From NCBI GenBank assembly GCA_032622095.1, contig CP136061.1, forward strand, positions 56,247,762 through 56,311,761: a stretch of 64,000 bases of DNA, read 5' to 3'. The translations under genes and the position numbers were made by a program. The stretch is from Siphonodentalium dalli. Its lineage: Eukaryota; Mollusca; Scaphopoda; Gadilida; Siphonodentaliidae. Every line of letters starts with the position of its first letter. The stretch's first letter is position 1. This document shows, one piece after another, positions 13,076-21,658 of this stretch. Below the pieces are notes generated by a model. The model was given only the letters and a program-made list of their open reading frames with translations, was not told the origin of the DNA and did not search any database.

Positions 13076-13365
13076 AGTAGTAATGGTGGGCACTATGGCC
13101 CAGTACCCCCCAGACATGGGCACTATGGCCCAGTACCCCCCAGACATGGGCACTATGGCCCAGTACCCCCCCAGACATGGGCACTATGGCCCATGGGCCA
13201 TAGTGCCCATGTCTGGGGGGTACTGGGCCATAGTGCCCATGTCTGGGGGGTACTGGGCCATAGTGCCCATGTCTGGGGGTACTGGGCCATAGTTCCCAGC
13301 CTGAGGATAGATGTTCCTGTCATTGATGTGACATTTCTGATCGAAAAAATGAAAATGGACTTAGA
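13076..13365 (+). repeat. Polinton left terminal inverted repeat
   Basis: It matches the reverse complement of 30109-30401 nearly perfectly through AATGGACTTAGA. The outer part is itself an inverted array. Units of about 31 bp (GGGCACTATGGCCCAGTACC plus CCCCAGACAT) run head-to-tail three to four times, turn around at GGCCCATGGGCC (13189-13200), and run back in the opposite orientation. ORFs here on either strand are repeat translations (AHVWG-type peptides). Confidence 0.93.
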
Positions 13366-13752
13366 CATTTTTTTCATTACTAATTTAAAGTTTGTATAAT
13401 TCTGACCAGAGATGACACATCGACACGAACAGAATCAATTGGTGGGGATCCTACAGTGAAAACGATTTTGTTGAAATTTATCATTTTATTTTTCAAAAAC
13501 AAGAACAAGAACAATGAACAATAATATATTATTATACATCAATAATATTAACAAAGAACAATAATTTATGTACAAAACAAGGTCTCAGATTTGAAGAAAC
13601 TTAATTGAACATCCTACAACATCCTACAACATCCTACGCTGAATCAATAACAAAAGAGTCTATTTTTGTGGAGTTGTTGACACATTCGTTGTTATCTGGT
13701 CGTCGTCTTCTTTGCGTTGTATGTATATCAGCCGTCGATGTCCTGGTGAAGT
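13366..13752. other. Left sub-terminal Polinton spacer with poly(A) signal
   Basis: No gene. On the minus strand an AATAAA (forward TTTATT at 13485-13490) lies about 265 bp downstream of the protease stop and could end the core-gene transcripts. Near 13606-13636 the 10-mer CATCCTACAA is repeated head-to-tail about three times. Confidence 0.5.
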
Positions 13753-14226
13753 TTAATTCAACAGCAAATTTGCTTTTCTGTATAATCGACCATAGTGCTT
13801 TCCAAACCATCGAACTATTGTTCTGTCATTCTTGAAGAAATCCCGAGAATTGAATAATCTTTTCATCCTCTTTCCTTTCATCATGTGGTGGAGTGCGAAT
13901 ATACAATATAATCCACACACATTTGTCGCACGATGTTGATATCGTGTTGTATTCATAGTCCATGCTGATGAGTTCCTTTTTATGAATGGTAACATATATC
14001 GTCTCGGTGGTGGTAGTCCAAATGAGTCGAAGTATACAGCTGATCTTCCCTTGAATAACATCAAGGTCCAGTGTTCTCCTGGCTGATCCGATGAGTGCGT
14101 GTTCACAATATATGCTTGAATATGTTGTGGTTTCTTCTCTGGTAACAGATCTCTAGCACAAACATATGTGTTAAGTATACGCAACCAGGAATTGTCCAGA
14201 ATATATTGAAGTTCAGCTGTCTGCAT
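13753..14226 (-). CDS. PRO: Adenain-like cysteine protease (capsid maturation protease)
   Basis: 157 residues, ATG start. The catalytic layout of the adenovirus protease family (C5/Ulp1-like) is visible in order: His52 in GEHWTLMLF, Asp67 in VYFDSFG, Gln97 in RYQHR and the nucleophile Cys104 in TNVCGLYCIFALHHM. In related viruses this enzyme trims capsid and core proteins during virion maturation. It is the last gene of the minus-strand block and overlaps the upstream gene by 14 bp. The C-terminus is basic. Length is somewhat shorter than adenovirus adenain (about 200 residues), but the core is complete. Confidence 0.93.
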   Translation of the reverse strand: MQTAELQYILDNSWLRILNTYVCARDLLPEKKPQHIQAYIVNTHSSDQPGEHWTLMLFKGRSAVYFDSFGLPPPRRYMLPFIKRNSSAWTMNTTRYQHRATNVCGLYCIFALHHMMKGKRMKRLFNSRDFFKNDRTIVRWFGKHYGRLYRKANLLLN

Positions 14227-14671
14227 CGTTGTAATTCTCTTTGACTCGCTGTGACCACATCAGAGTCCACTCTGCATCGAATTTTTTGCGGTTGAGCTCC
14301 AAACTGTTTCTCAGATGATCCCACATAAGGTATGCTTCGAACTTCTCCTTGCAGTGTGGGTTTAACTCCATCAGCTTCGGGAACCATCTTTCCATAACAT
14401 TGTATATGTCAAGTTTAATCAGTGCTAAGTCGATAAACTGGTTTGTCCAATCATCAGTTGTAGAGAACAAACACAGAACATGTTCACGTTGACTAGGATG
14501 TTCTATTTTACATCCTTCACAGTTTGCTGACACTTCCTTGCGAATAATTTCTTGTAGTTCTTCAATCGTAGCGTTGTTGAGTGTGTCCAAGATCAGTTTT
14601 AATCTCGGAGCAACGTGTTGTGAACGTCGGTATTCTTCATAGTAGTTCCATAGCTGTGTTGTGAACTCCAT
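14213..14671 (-). CDS. Polinton protein of unknown function (152 aa), between hexon and protease
   Basis: ATG start, 8 bp downstream of the hexon stop, with its 3' end overlapping the protease start by 14 bp. It is mostly alpha-helical in character and rich in charged residues. A CEGC pair (about residues 51-54) and further Cys and His residues (EHPSQREH, NPHCKEKF) could bind a metal. I do not recognise the family. Its place between hexon and protease suggests a role in virion assembly, which is inference from context only. Confidence 0.75.
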   Translation of the reverse strand: MEFTTQLWNYYEEYRRSQHVAPRLKLILDTLNNATIEELQEIIRKEVSANCEGCKIEHPSQREHVLCLFSTTDDWTNQFIDLALIKLDIYNVMERWFPKLMELNPHCKEKFEAYLMWDHLRNSLELNRKKFDAEWTLMWSQRVKENYNDADS

Positions 14672-14679
14672 CCTAATAG

Positions 14680-15963
14680 TCAGTAAGCACTTCTCTCTAT
14701 TTCACTGTCGAATTCAGCATACACCAAAACGTTGACGGCTGTAGTGAGAGCTGTCAAGAACTGAAGCTCCAAACGCAGGTTCCCTGTCTTTATAGGATGT
14801 AGATGTCCCTCGTCGCTTCCTTGGTCCGGTGTCAAGTCGAAACCCCACAAACAATAACCATTCATATATTCTTTTAAATTAATGCCAATTGATTTGTTGA
14901 CACCAAACATTCCTAAAGATTGATACAAAGATAAATATGATCTGAGACATTGTTTTGTTGCGAAGTTTGGTTCAAATGGACGGTTATGTATTGTATGACC
15001 GTCTTGACTAACTTCCAATTTATTCAAACTGAAATGTTTGAAGTGGAATGGATTGGTACCCAAATCTCCATTCATATCTTTATTTTCGACCAACGCAATA
15101 AAAATTCTCTTTGGTAATTGTCCTTGAAATAAGTGGTCTTCAATTTTTGATCTAAGTCCAGTACTAATTGTGAAAGTTTTTATTTCTACTCGTCTGATAG
15201 GTATTTTCATTTTTGACTGGACAATTTCTTGATTTAATTTATTTGAGACCGCTGGAAAGAGACTAACTGTTCTGACATGGAACACTGCTGATTCGAAAAC
15301 AATTTGTCCATCCTCGCCGCCAATGAGGCAAAATTTTGATGGTGATCTGTTTAATCTGATACGAATTTCAATTCCATTTGGTAAATATTTTTCTTGAAGA
15401 AACAGATCAGTGTGTAAGCGTCCACATAGTTCAACAATTTTACTACCACCGATCAAACTTTCTCTAGAAGTTAATCCAGCATTGCCACCACCTTTGGTAT
15501 TCTCTTCAAATTGTTCTGCTGTATCGCCATACCACATTTCTAAATTTGCTAATTGATTATCTTTATATTCTGGAGAGTATCCCAACAGATTTTCGAAATA
15601 TGCTCGGTATGGGTAAGTGTCAGAATTCGAAGTTATCAATTTGTTGTTCAAGTAAACATCGATACTGCTGAACATGCTATGAAAGAAATTGTTAACAGGT
15701 GCTAATTCCGTACCAGCTAGCAAATTAGTTCCATCTTTTTTTGTAATTTTGAATTTCACATAAAGATAAGATTGGTTAATATCTGTCCACTTTTCGGTTT
15801 GAGATGGTATGACAAACTCTATCGGAGCAGAATTATTCAGCGGTGCAATCGGATGATTTTCGATCCACTGCGATTCTGACATTGTAGCCACCGTTGGTGG
15901 AACATGTGTTATATCAAGTTCCGATTTATTGCATTCGCATGATCCATTTACCATTTGTGCCAT
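14680..15963 (-). CDS. MCP: Hexon-type major capsid protein (double jelly-roll)
   Basis: 427 residues, ATG start at 15963. Composition and length fit the double jelly-roll major capsid proteins of Polintons/adintoviruses, which form trimeric hexons. Recognisable blocks are the N-terminal ESQWIENHPIAPLNNSAPIE, the FHSMFSSIDVYLNNKLIT strand pair, YRAYFENLLGYS, and the C-terminal LTALTTAVNVLVYAEFDSE. The last resembles the end of the metazoan endogenous capsid family often annotated as F54H12.2-like. It is flanked by the core protein (2-bp gap) and the 152-aa gene (8-bp gap). No break is seen. Confidence 0.9.
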   Translation of the reverse strand: MAQMVNGSCECNKSELDITHVPPTVATMSESQWIENHPIAPLNNSAPIEFVIPSQTEKWTDINQSYLYVKFKITKKDGTNLLAGTELAPVNNFFHSMFSSIDVYLNNKLITSNSDTYPYRAYFENLLGYSPEYKDNQLANLEMWYGDTAEQFEENTKGGGNAGLTSRESLIGGSKIVELCGRLHTDLFLQEKYLPNGIEIRIRLNRSPSKFCLIGGEDGQIVFESAVFHVRTVSLFPAVSNKLNQEIVQSKMKIPIRRVEIKTFTISTGLRSKIEDHLFQGQLPKRIFIALVENKDMNGDLGTNPFHFKHFSLNKLEVSQDGHTIHNRPFEPNFATKQCLRSYLSLYQSLGMFGVNKSIGINLKEYMNGYCLWGFDLTPDQGSDEGHLHPIKTGNLRLELQFLTALTTAVNVLVYAEFDSEIERSAY

Positions 15964-15965
15964 GA

Positions 15966-16340
15966 TTAATCAAAAATATCAAGAGCTCGACTGCTAGGAT
16001 GTTTTTTCGACTGACTTTTTCGGCGTTTGACAGCTGAATGATTCATTTTTGAATTCGCTACTCTTTTTCTAGGTTTTTGTCTCGAGTTCAAAATTTGATT
16101 TTTAGCTTGTGTGCCAAAAGATTTTAAAGCTTTTTTACCTTCAGACATCAACGCTTCTTTCGGACTTTTACCTTGATTAATAATTTCATCTGCAACACCA
16201 AAAGTGTGTTTTTTCGCAAGTTGTAAAGCTGTCCGACCAATCGGTTTTAGAAATGGTACAGCAGATCTCATAAGTGATTTGAAAATTGAACCAATACCGT
16301 TACCATATTGCCGTGGTACACCTCTATACACGGGAAACAT
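15966..16340 (-). CDS. Small basic virion core protein (adenovirus pX/pVI-like)
   Basis: 124 residues, ATG start. The N-terminus has a Gly-rich amphipathic segment (GNGIGSIFKSLMRSAVPFLK) followed by a helix rich in Ala and Leu. The C-terminal third is strongly basic (RQKPRKRVANSK, VKRRKSQSKKH), suited to DNA condensation. This layout is that of the core or membrane-active proteins next to penton and hexon in adintoviruses. It lies 2 bp upstream of the hexon start and 5 bp downstream of the penton stop. The family call rests on layout and context, not on a strict motif. Confidence 0.75.
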   Translation of the reverse strand: MFPVYRGVPRQYGNGIGSIFKSLMRSAVPFLKPIGRTALQLAKKHTFGVADEIINQGKSPKEALMSEGKKALKSFGTQAKNQILNSRQKPRKRVANSKMNHSAVKRRKSQSKKHPSSRALDIFD

Positions 16341-16345
16341 TGTTT

Positions 16346-17197
16346 TTAGAACTCCTCTCGTTTTCTGAAATGCAGCTTCGCCAAAGACTTACCACCAATA
16401 AACTGAATTGATTCTCCTGTGTCGCCACTTATATTTACACTAATTTTGTCAAAGTATGACTTTGAAACTGGAACATAATGTAAATTTAAAAATTCATGTT
16501 TTACATGTAATCCGTCGATATCTCTTTTAATTCTGAAAGAAACAACTCGTAAAATTTGTACTTCAACATTTCCAACAATTGTGAAATCGGCAATATCAGA
16601 ATAAACAAACATTTGATTATGACCAACAAACAAATCTACACCAAACGGAAATCTACTATTTGAATAAAAATCTTCAGAAGCGTTTTCAGTTTTGTAACCC
16701 AACTTGTGCAAAAGACATTGTGGTAATTCAATTCCTAGTTTTGGGATACTTAAACTCTTGCGAATAATTTTCACACGTTTTGTAACTTTTGAGTACTTGA
16801 TGTGAAATCCGTATTCGTTTTGCATTGCTTCTCCAAGTGTTTCATCAATTACATCTTGCATTGTATCAAGTAAATCTGTCGCAGAGGTATACGAACCTTC
16901 GCGTATCTGTATTTCAATCGCACGAACGCCATCAGGTCTCGTAAATATCTTTTCTTCAAAACGATTTTGAAGAACAGACAGTATTATTGCATCAGTTGTA
17001 ATCAAATTGAATTTACACGAATCCCCTGTAACATTGTATGTTTCTGAAGGTGTTATCAGTTCGACTAATGCAACTTCCCATTTTTCTTTATCAATTTGAA
17101 TTGGTTTTGGTAATTGTACAGTAAAACAACATTGAGTATTGTTTGGATACATTACCATTGAACTGTCGCTCGGAATTGTAATGTAGAAAGAATTCAT
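16346..17197 (-). CDS. Penton-type minor capsid protein (single jelly-roll)
   Basis: 283 residues, ATG start. The opening FYITIPSDSSMVMYPNNT followed by FTVQLPKPIQIDKEKWEVAL is the typical start of Polinton/adintovirus penton homologs, and the rest is beta-rich. Pentons occupy the five-fold vertices of the capsid. Its ATG overlaps the stop region of the upstream membrane protein by 4 bp (17194-17197). No break is seen. Confidence 0.87.
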   Translation of the reverse strand: MNSFYITIPSDSSMVMYPNNTQCCFTVQLPKPIQIDKEKWEVALVELITPSETYNVTGDSCKFNLITTDAIILSVLQNRFEEKIFTRPDGVRAIEIQIREGSYTSATDLLDTMQDVIDETLGEAMQNEYGFHIKYSKVTKRVKIIRKSLSIPKLGIELPQCLLHKLGYKTENASEDFYSNSRFPFGVDLFVGHNQMFVYSDIADFTIVGNVEVQILRVVSFRIKRDIDGLHVKHEFLNLHYVPVSKSYFDKISVNISGDTGESIQFIGGKSLAKLHFRKREEF

Positions 17198-17457
17198 ACT
17201 TTCAAAATTTCTGTCGACTGATTTTTCAAATATTTCAAACGCGGTGTTGGTAAAATGTACCCCAAAGAACTACTGAGTAAAATTAACCACAGTTCGTTAT
17301 TTTCACTTTGTAAACTTAAATGAACAATTGCTGTAGCGATTATACCAACAATTATAATAATTTGTGTAAAATATGTTACTTGATTTTTTGCAATTTTTTC
17401 TCCACAGATTTGAAATTGTGATGGAACATCGAGACCAACTGAACCATTTTGAGACAT
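17194..17457 (-). CDS. Small two-span membrane protein (87 aa)
   Basis: The ATG at 17457 begins MSQNGSVGLDVPSQ; a longer frame upstream overlaps the integrase and is not needed. Residues about 29-49 (YFTQIIIIVGIIATAIVHLSL) form a clear transmembrane segment, and 55-69 (ELWLILLSSSLGYIL) a likely second one. It lies between integrase (10-bp gap) and penton (4-bp overlap). A virion membrane or capsid-associated role is inferred from position; the family is not known to me. Confidence 0.7.
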   Translation of the reverse strand: MSQNGSVGLDVPSQFQICGEKIAKNQVTYFTQIIIIVGIIATAIVHLSLQSENNELWLILLSSSLGYILPTPRLKYLKNQSTEILKV

Positions 17458-17467
17458 GTTAAAAGTT

Positions 17468-18562
17468 TTATACCAAATTTGTGGCAGGAATCCAACTGTC
17501 AAATGTTTTAGGATAACCACCCCAATGAACTTTAATTTCTCTAACTGATTTACCAGCAACTTTTCTTGAACGTTTACCAACAACTGATTCAATTTCGTAA
17601 ACTTTATTATCTTTTATATGTTGAATTTCTTTACCATAAAATGATCCTGCGATGTTTTCACCATCTAAATCTACTAATTTGTAAGTTAATGGTGTACTTT
17701 TACAAACTCTACTAATTTTGAAAATTTCTTTTGTCCAATTTGGAAGATATCCTTTATCAAAAGTTCTCTTTGTTTTATTTATTCTAACAAAATCTCCAAC
17801 TTTCAACATCTTATCTTTTTTCGTTTTTAACTTTCCATAAAGATTTCTGGAAACTTCAATTTCATTTTCTCGAGTTACTAAAACTGGTGCCATCTTAATA
17901 CTTCTATGAAAACTTTTGTTGTAAGAATTCACAAAATCGTGCAAAACATCAACGTATTTCAAAGTTTGATTATGTGTAAAATATTTCCACATCTTTGTTT
18001 TCAATGTCCGTTGAAAACGTTCAACTATACTTGCTTTTGTCTCTGGATTCTCTGTTGTGAAAAAATGAATTTTCTTAGATTTCAAAAATTGTAAAAATAA
18101 TTTATTTTTGAATTCGGAACCTTTGTCAGATTGAAATGAAGCTGGTTTTCGTTTTGATGATTTGAGAATTTTCTGAAATGTTTTAACTAAAGTTTTACCA
18201 GTTTTATCTTTAATTTTTTCAACCCATGCAAATTTTGAGAACACATCAATAACACAAAGTAAATATCTGTATTTGTCATTGTGCTTTTGCAAAGTTTGCA
18301 AATCTGCCAGATCAGCTTGCCACTGAATATCAATTCCTGCAACAATAGTTTTACGTCTGCGAAATTTCCGAACAATTGGTTTGTGCAAAGTATATGTTTT
18401 TTGCCATTGTAACCATTTTTTAACATCTGAAAGTTTAATTTTGTTATTTGTTTCTTTTGCATTTTAAAAAAGTTGATTTGCTCCACTGAAACCACCAACT
18501 TCTTTTGGATTGTAGTAAATTTCAGTTAGAAGTTTGTCAAATTTTATGTAAGTGGGGACCAT
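17468..18562 (-). pseudogene. INT: Polinton integrase (DDE, with C-terminal chromodomain), one in-frame TAA
   Basis: Numbering from the ATG at 18562, the rve core shows Asp84 in WQADLADL, Asp146 in QSDKGSEF and Glu181 in SIVERFQRTLK, the retroviral-type D,D,E triad. The last 45 or so residues (VYEIESVVGK, IKVHWGGYPKTFDSWIP) form a chromodomain-like module, common in Polinton integrases. The N-terminal part (IYYNPKEVGGFSG) is separated from the rest by TAA at 18464-18466 (codon 33). The frame is open on both sides, so it is a simple nonsense change unless read through. It lies 4 bp after the upstream gene. Confidence 0.9.
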
Positions 18563-18566
18563 TCTT

Positions 18567-19262
18567 TCAAAATAGATTTTCTGGTTTAGGAAAACTTTGA
18601 GGTGTGAAAATATCAACTGAACGTTTTCTTGACTTGCCACTGCTAGGAGTTGCATGAGGTGTATGAAACTCATCACCAGTGTGACCTTTTAAATGTCTTT
18701 GTATCCACAACCATCGATTCCTGTTACCTACATAATCTTGTGGTACATTAAGTTCCCCCAATCCACGTAGGAATGTTTCATAACCAACTGGGTCAAAACC
18801 TTTTCGGTGACGAACAACATCGTTTATCAAATCAATTATATTTGATCCAGTAACTGTTTCTGTTCCATAAATTAATTGTCCACGATCATCCCATCTAAGT
18901 TTAGGATTAGTTGACAACAATGTTAAAATTTGTTGTGCTTTACCACGAAGTTTAGATGGAACACTTTCCAATATATGTTCACTCATGTTCCCAAAGTTTT
19001 CAGATAACTTTTGTTCAGGTAAACTGAATTTTGAATTTAAAGATTTTTGTGAAGTTTTCAATTTGTACAAATTTTCTCCAAATAACTGTGACTTTTCTGA
19101 TTCAGAAATATTTTTATCATAAACTGATTTCAATTCTTTGTAAGAATCTGAAACATTTGAAATTGCAGGATCAGGGGGTAATTGAGGTTTATTCATTTCT
19201 GACATTTTCCATTGTTTGAAATCTTCCAACATTCTGAATGGTACAATAACCATTTTCTTCAT
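18567..19262 (-). CDS. Conserved-type Polinton protein (231 aa), probably virion-associated
   Basis: ATG start (MKKMVIVPFRMLE). The middle (about residues 100-185) has the pattern SVPSKLRGKAQQIL, then NPKLRWDDRGQLIYG, GSNIIDLINDVVRHRKGF and GLGELNVPQDYVGN. I recognise this as typical of an uncharacterised protein found with integrase and ATPase in Polinton/adintovirus-like elements. The C-terminal tail (SSGKSRKRSVDIF) is basic. It contains no catalytic motif. A structural role is inferred from context. Confidence 0.7.
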   Translation of the reverse strand: MKKMVIVPFRMLEDFKQWKMSEMNKPQLPPDPAISNVSDSYKELKSVYDKNISESEKSQLFGENLYKLKTSQKSLNSKFSLPEQKLSENFGNMSEHILESVPSKLRGKAQQILTLLSTNPKLRWDDRGQLIYGTETVTGSNIIDLINDVVRHRKGFDPVGYETFLRGLGELNVPQDYVGNRNRWLWIQRHLKGHTGDEFHTPHATPSSGKSRKRSVDIFTPQSFPKPENLF

Positions 19263-19282
19263 ATTTATTTGAGATTTAGTTT

Positions 19283-19645
19283 TTACAAAATATTTTTAAC
19301 AACTGCACCTAATGTTTTGCTAATCAATGGAGCAAGAAATAATAATGGTAAAAAGCCACCTTTTTGATTCAAAATTTTCTTCTTTTGTTGCAAAGGTTTG
19401 TTCTTGTCTGCAAGATATCTGATATGTTTACGCTTCGAATGTAACTTGCGGTTCTGAGCTTCATTCAGTTTTACATTACCTTTTAAAAGATTTTGACAAC
19501 ATTCTGAAATGCAATCCATCACTTGTTTCGGAGCATCGTTGATCATTTTCTTTTTATATGCAGATGGAACTTTACTCATTGCAACAATCAACTCCCCATA
19601 TTTTTTTATCAGCGGTACTTTCCGGCTCTTAGTTTTTGAAGGCAT
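19283..19645 (-). CDS. Small basic protein with hydrophobic C-terminus (120 aa), core-protein-like
   Basis: The first ATG is at 19645 (MPSKTKSRK). The N-terminus is basic, a Cys-containing helical middle follows (DCISECCQNLL), and then a KR-rich hinge. The end is KKKILNQKGGFLPLLFLAPL, a basic-GG-hydrophobic tail. Such K/R-I-x-Q-x-GG tails occur in small core or membrane-active proteins of adintovirus-like elements. The neighbouring 195-aa protein shares the motif (KRKLILQRGG), which suggests relatedness. Confidence 0.65.
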   Translation of the reverse strand: MPSKTKSRKVPLIKKYGELIVAMSKVPSAYKKKMINDAPKQVMDCISECCQNLLKGNVKLNEAQNRKLHSKRKHIRYLADKNKPLQQKKKILNQKGGFLPLLFLAPLISKTLGAVVKNIL

Positions 19646-19701
19646 CTTCACAGTCTAAGTAGTTGTCTCAAAATGAGCAGAAAAATTATATGTTTCATCT
19701 T

Positions 19702-20289
19702 TTATCTTTTCTGATTGAACCATTCTAAAGCTTCGAATGCCGATTTCGATGGATCAGACAACGGCATAAATTTAGAAAATTCAAGATCAATAACTGGTTT
19801 TTTTTGTAACGGTTGATGTTGAGGGTTCTGCTGAGAAGGTATAGGTGTAAATTTAGAATGTTGATTTTGTTGAGTTTGCATCGGTGTAAACTTTGAATGA
19901 TTTAGAGAAAGCTTTGTTTTACGTTTAGATTCTTTTTGATTACCCCTTTGTTGTGTTTGCATCAGTGTAATCTTTGAACGTTTTGGAGAAACCTTTGATT
20001 TACTTTTAGATTGTCTACCAGTTTGTTCAAATGAATTTTTCAAAAGACTTCTAATTAAAACTCCCCCAAGGAACCCACTACCACCTCGTTGTAAAATTAA
20101 TTTGCGTTTTGTTTCCATATCAGTTGATGGATCAGAGATTTTTTTAAGAACATTTTTATTTCTCTGAAAAAACTTTTTTGTCTGTGATGGTAATTTCCAA
20201 TCATGTTCAAGAAATAATTCAGCTGCAAAAGTGAAGAAATTTATAATTTGTGACAGTTCATCATGACTAAACATCTCGGTGGACGACAT
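19702..20289 (-). CDS. Basic protein with QRGG motif and Gln/Ser-rich repeats (195 aa)
   Basis: ATG at 20289 (MSSTEMFSHDELSQ) is preferred; a longer frame to 20358 overlaps the ATPase. An acidic-aromatic N-terminal helix is followed by TKRKLILQRGGSGFLGGVLI, the same basic-GG-hydrophobic pattern as the 120-aa neighbour. The C-terminal half is a low-complexity linker with three degenerate repeats of (H/R)SKFTPMQTQQ type, ending SKFMPLSDP. A virion core role is plausible; there is no direct evidence. Confidence 0.65.
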   Translation of the reverse strand: MSSTEMFSHDELSQIINFFTFAAELFLEHDWKLPSQTKKFFQRNKNVLKKISDPSTDMETKRKLILQRGGSGFLGGVLIRSLLKNSFEQTGRQSKSKSKVSPKRSKITLMQTQQRGNQKESKRKTKLSLNHSKFTPMQTQQNQHSKFTPIPSQQNPQHQPLQKKPVIDLEFSKFMPLSDPSKSAFEALEWFNQKR

Positions 20290-20323
20290 GGTTCTAAAAT
20301 GAAAAAAGTAACAACAACTGAAT

Positions 20324-20974
20324 TTATACTTTTGAATAAATGACAGGACCTCGGTCATTAGCTGTCAACCATTTATGGAAAATATCAGTTCTAATTCGCA
20401 AATAATTTTCTGTTCTAGGATGAAAATCTACTAAAATATATCCATGATTTATTGAAGTTGCATCTTCGTATGCTTGTTTCAAATGATTGGTTTGCATTTG
20501 ATGAGCCAAAACTTTTATTTGATTTTTATCTCGAACGCTTTGAAATAAAACCATGTAGTGTGCATTCAAACTTATAGTTCTGCTACTTTTTGATTTTTGG
20601 AACATGTTTTGAGTAATGTAAATTATTGAAGCATTTCGATGATGACCTTTTCTAGTAAACCAAAGCATTATTTTGTCTTCATCTTGTTCCCCCATCATGT
20701 CATCGAAAACAACAAGATGAGGAAATGATTTATCTGATACAATTTCCTCATCATCGTCTGTAATACCATCGATAAACTTAACGTTATCAATTTCTTTTAT
20801 ACGATTGTATGTGTCTTGCCATTCTTTGTAACACCAAACTATTTTCTTTGGTGGTGTTTGGAATAAATCGTGTTTAAATTCAATAACTTTTTAAACAAAT
20901 TCTGTTTTACCTGATCCACTAGGTCCGCTGATAAAGAAATTACACGGATGTTGGAAAAGTAAAGATTCTTCCAT
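20324..20974 (-). pseudogene. ATP: Packaging ATPase (FtsK/HerA-type), one in-frame TAA
   Basis: The ATG at 20974 begins MEESLLFQHPCNFFISG. The Walker A motif GPSGSGKT is at residues 17-24, and Walker B is HLVVFDDMM. C-terminal signatures are RNASIIYITQNMF (arginine/sensor region) and DFHPRT. The family pumps viral DNA into capsids. Codon 28 (20891-20893), four residues after Walker A, is TAA. The frame is open before and after it, so the product is split into a 27-residue stub and a downstream ORF lacking the P-loop, unless read through. Confidence 0.9.
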
Positions 20975-21007
20975 GTTGTCACTTTGATGTCTAATCAGAG
21001 AGTGAAC

Positions 21008-21658
21008 TTAACGACGTGTGAATTTAGTTCTTAAAGAGAAATCTCCAAAGCTGTAAATATTTCCATACATTTCAATAATCCAATTATTATAGTCTTCTAT
21101 TCTTCTGTACTTTGTTCTGTAAATATAAAAATCATCCCCCAAAATGTTTTGAATTTTTGCATGTGTTGACATTTTTTTTGTTAACAAATACCCATAGATC
21201 CTAGGAGCTGATTCAAAAGTTCCCCCAGCAAGAGGAAAATGATCTTCATACTTTGTATAATGAATATAGTCATGTTCATCAAAAGTTCCTAAATCTAAAT
21301 CTAAATGGGGTTGATCACCACCAAATATCCAAAAATCAGATATTTTTTCAATGAGAAAAAATGTTTTGAATTTAATAAATGATTCAATATATTTTTGAGA
21401 GAAATGAGAAGATATACTTGACTCAAGATAGGCCAATCTCTGTAAACATTCGCCGACATCACAGCATCGTAGTATTGCTTTCTTTTCTCTTTCAAACCAG
21501 ACTTCTTGTAATTCCTTCTTTATCTCTGGAATAAGCGTTGACTGTGCCACCAAATATCCATAAATCTTCTCAGCAATTTCTGGAGGTACTACTCCTGCCA
21601 ACATCTTGACATGAAATGACTCAACATCTCCATCCGTATGGATATGTATGAATACCAT
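21008..21658 (-). CDS. Unknown Polinton protein between PolB and ATPase (216 aa)
   Basis: First ATG at 21658 (MVFIHIHTDG); an alternative ATG at 21604 (MLAGVVPPEIAEKIYGYL) would avoid the 38-bp overlap with the PolB 3' end. It is rich in aromatic residues (DFYIYRTKYRRIEDYNNWIIEMYGN) and charged residues, and has CC and C pairs around ILRCCDVGEC. No transmembrane segment or known motif is visible. I do not recognise it; its position between replication and packaging genes gives no clear function. Confidence 0.6.
   Translation of the reverse strand: MVFIHIHTDGDVESFHVKMLAGVVPPEIAEKIYGYLVAQSTLIPEIKKELQEVWFEREKKAILRCCDVGECLQRLAYLESSISSHFSQKYIESFIKFKTFFLIEKISDFWIFGGDQPHLDLDLGTFDEHDYIHYTKYEDHFPLAGGTFESAPRIYGYLLTKKMSTHAKIQNILGDDFYIYRTKYRRIEDYNNWIIEMYGNIYSFGDFSLRTKFTRR

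Noticed and set aside
13083-13399. ORFs encoding GHSAHVWG or MGTMAQYPPD repeats in both Polinton ends
   Set aside because: They are translations of the palindromic terminal repeat array on either strand.
17458-17592. N-terminal extension of the small membrane protein
   Set aside because: It overlaps the integrase C-terminus in another frame and adds no membrane or signal feature; the ATG at 17457 gives a compact two-span protein.
11502-20893. Reassignment of TAA as a sense codon (three in-frame TAAs in RT, integrase and ATPase)
   Set aside because: Intact genes in the same element, including the protease, end at TAA, so ordinary nonsense mutations are the simpler reading.
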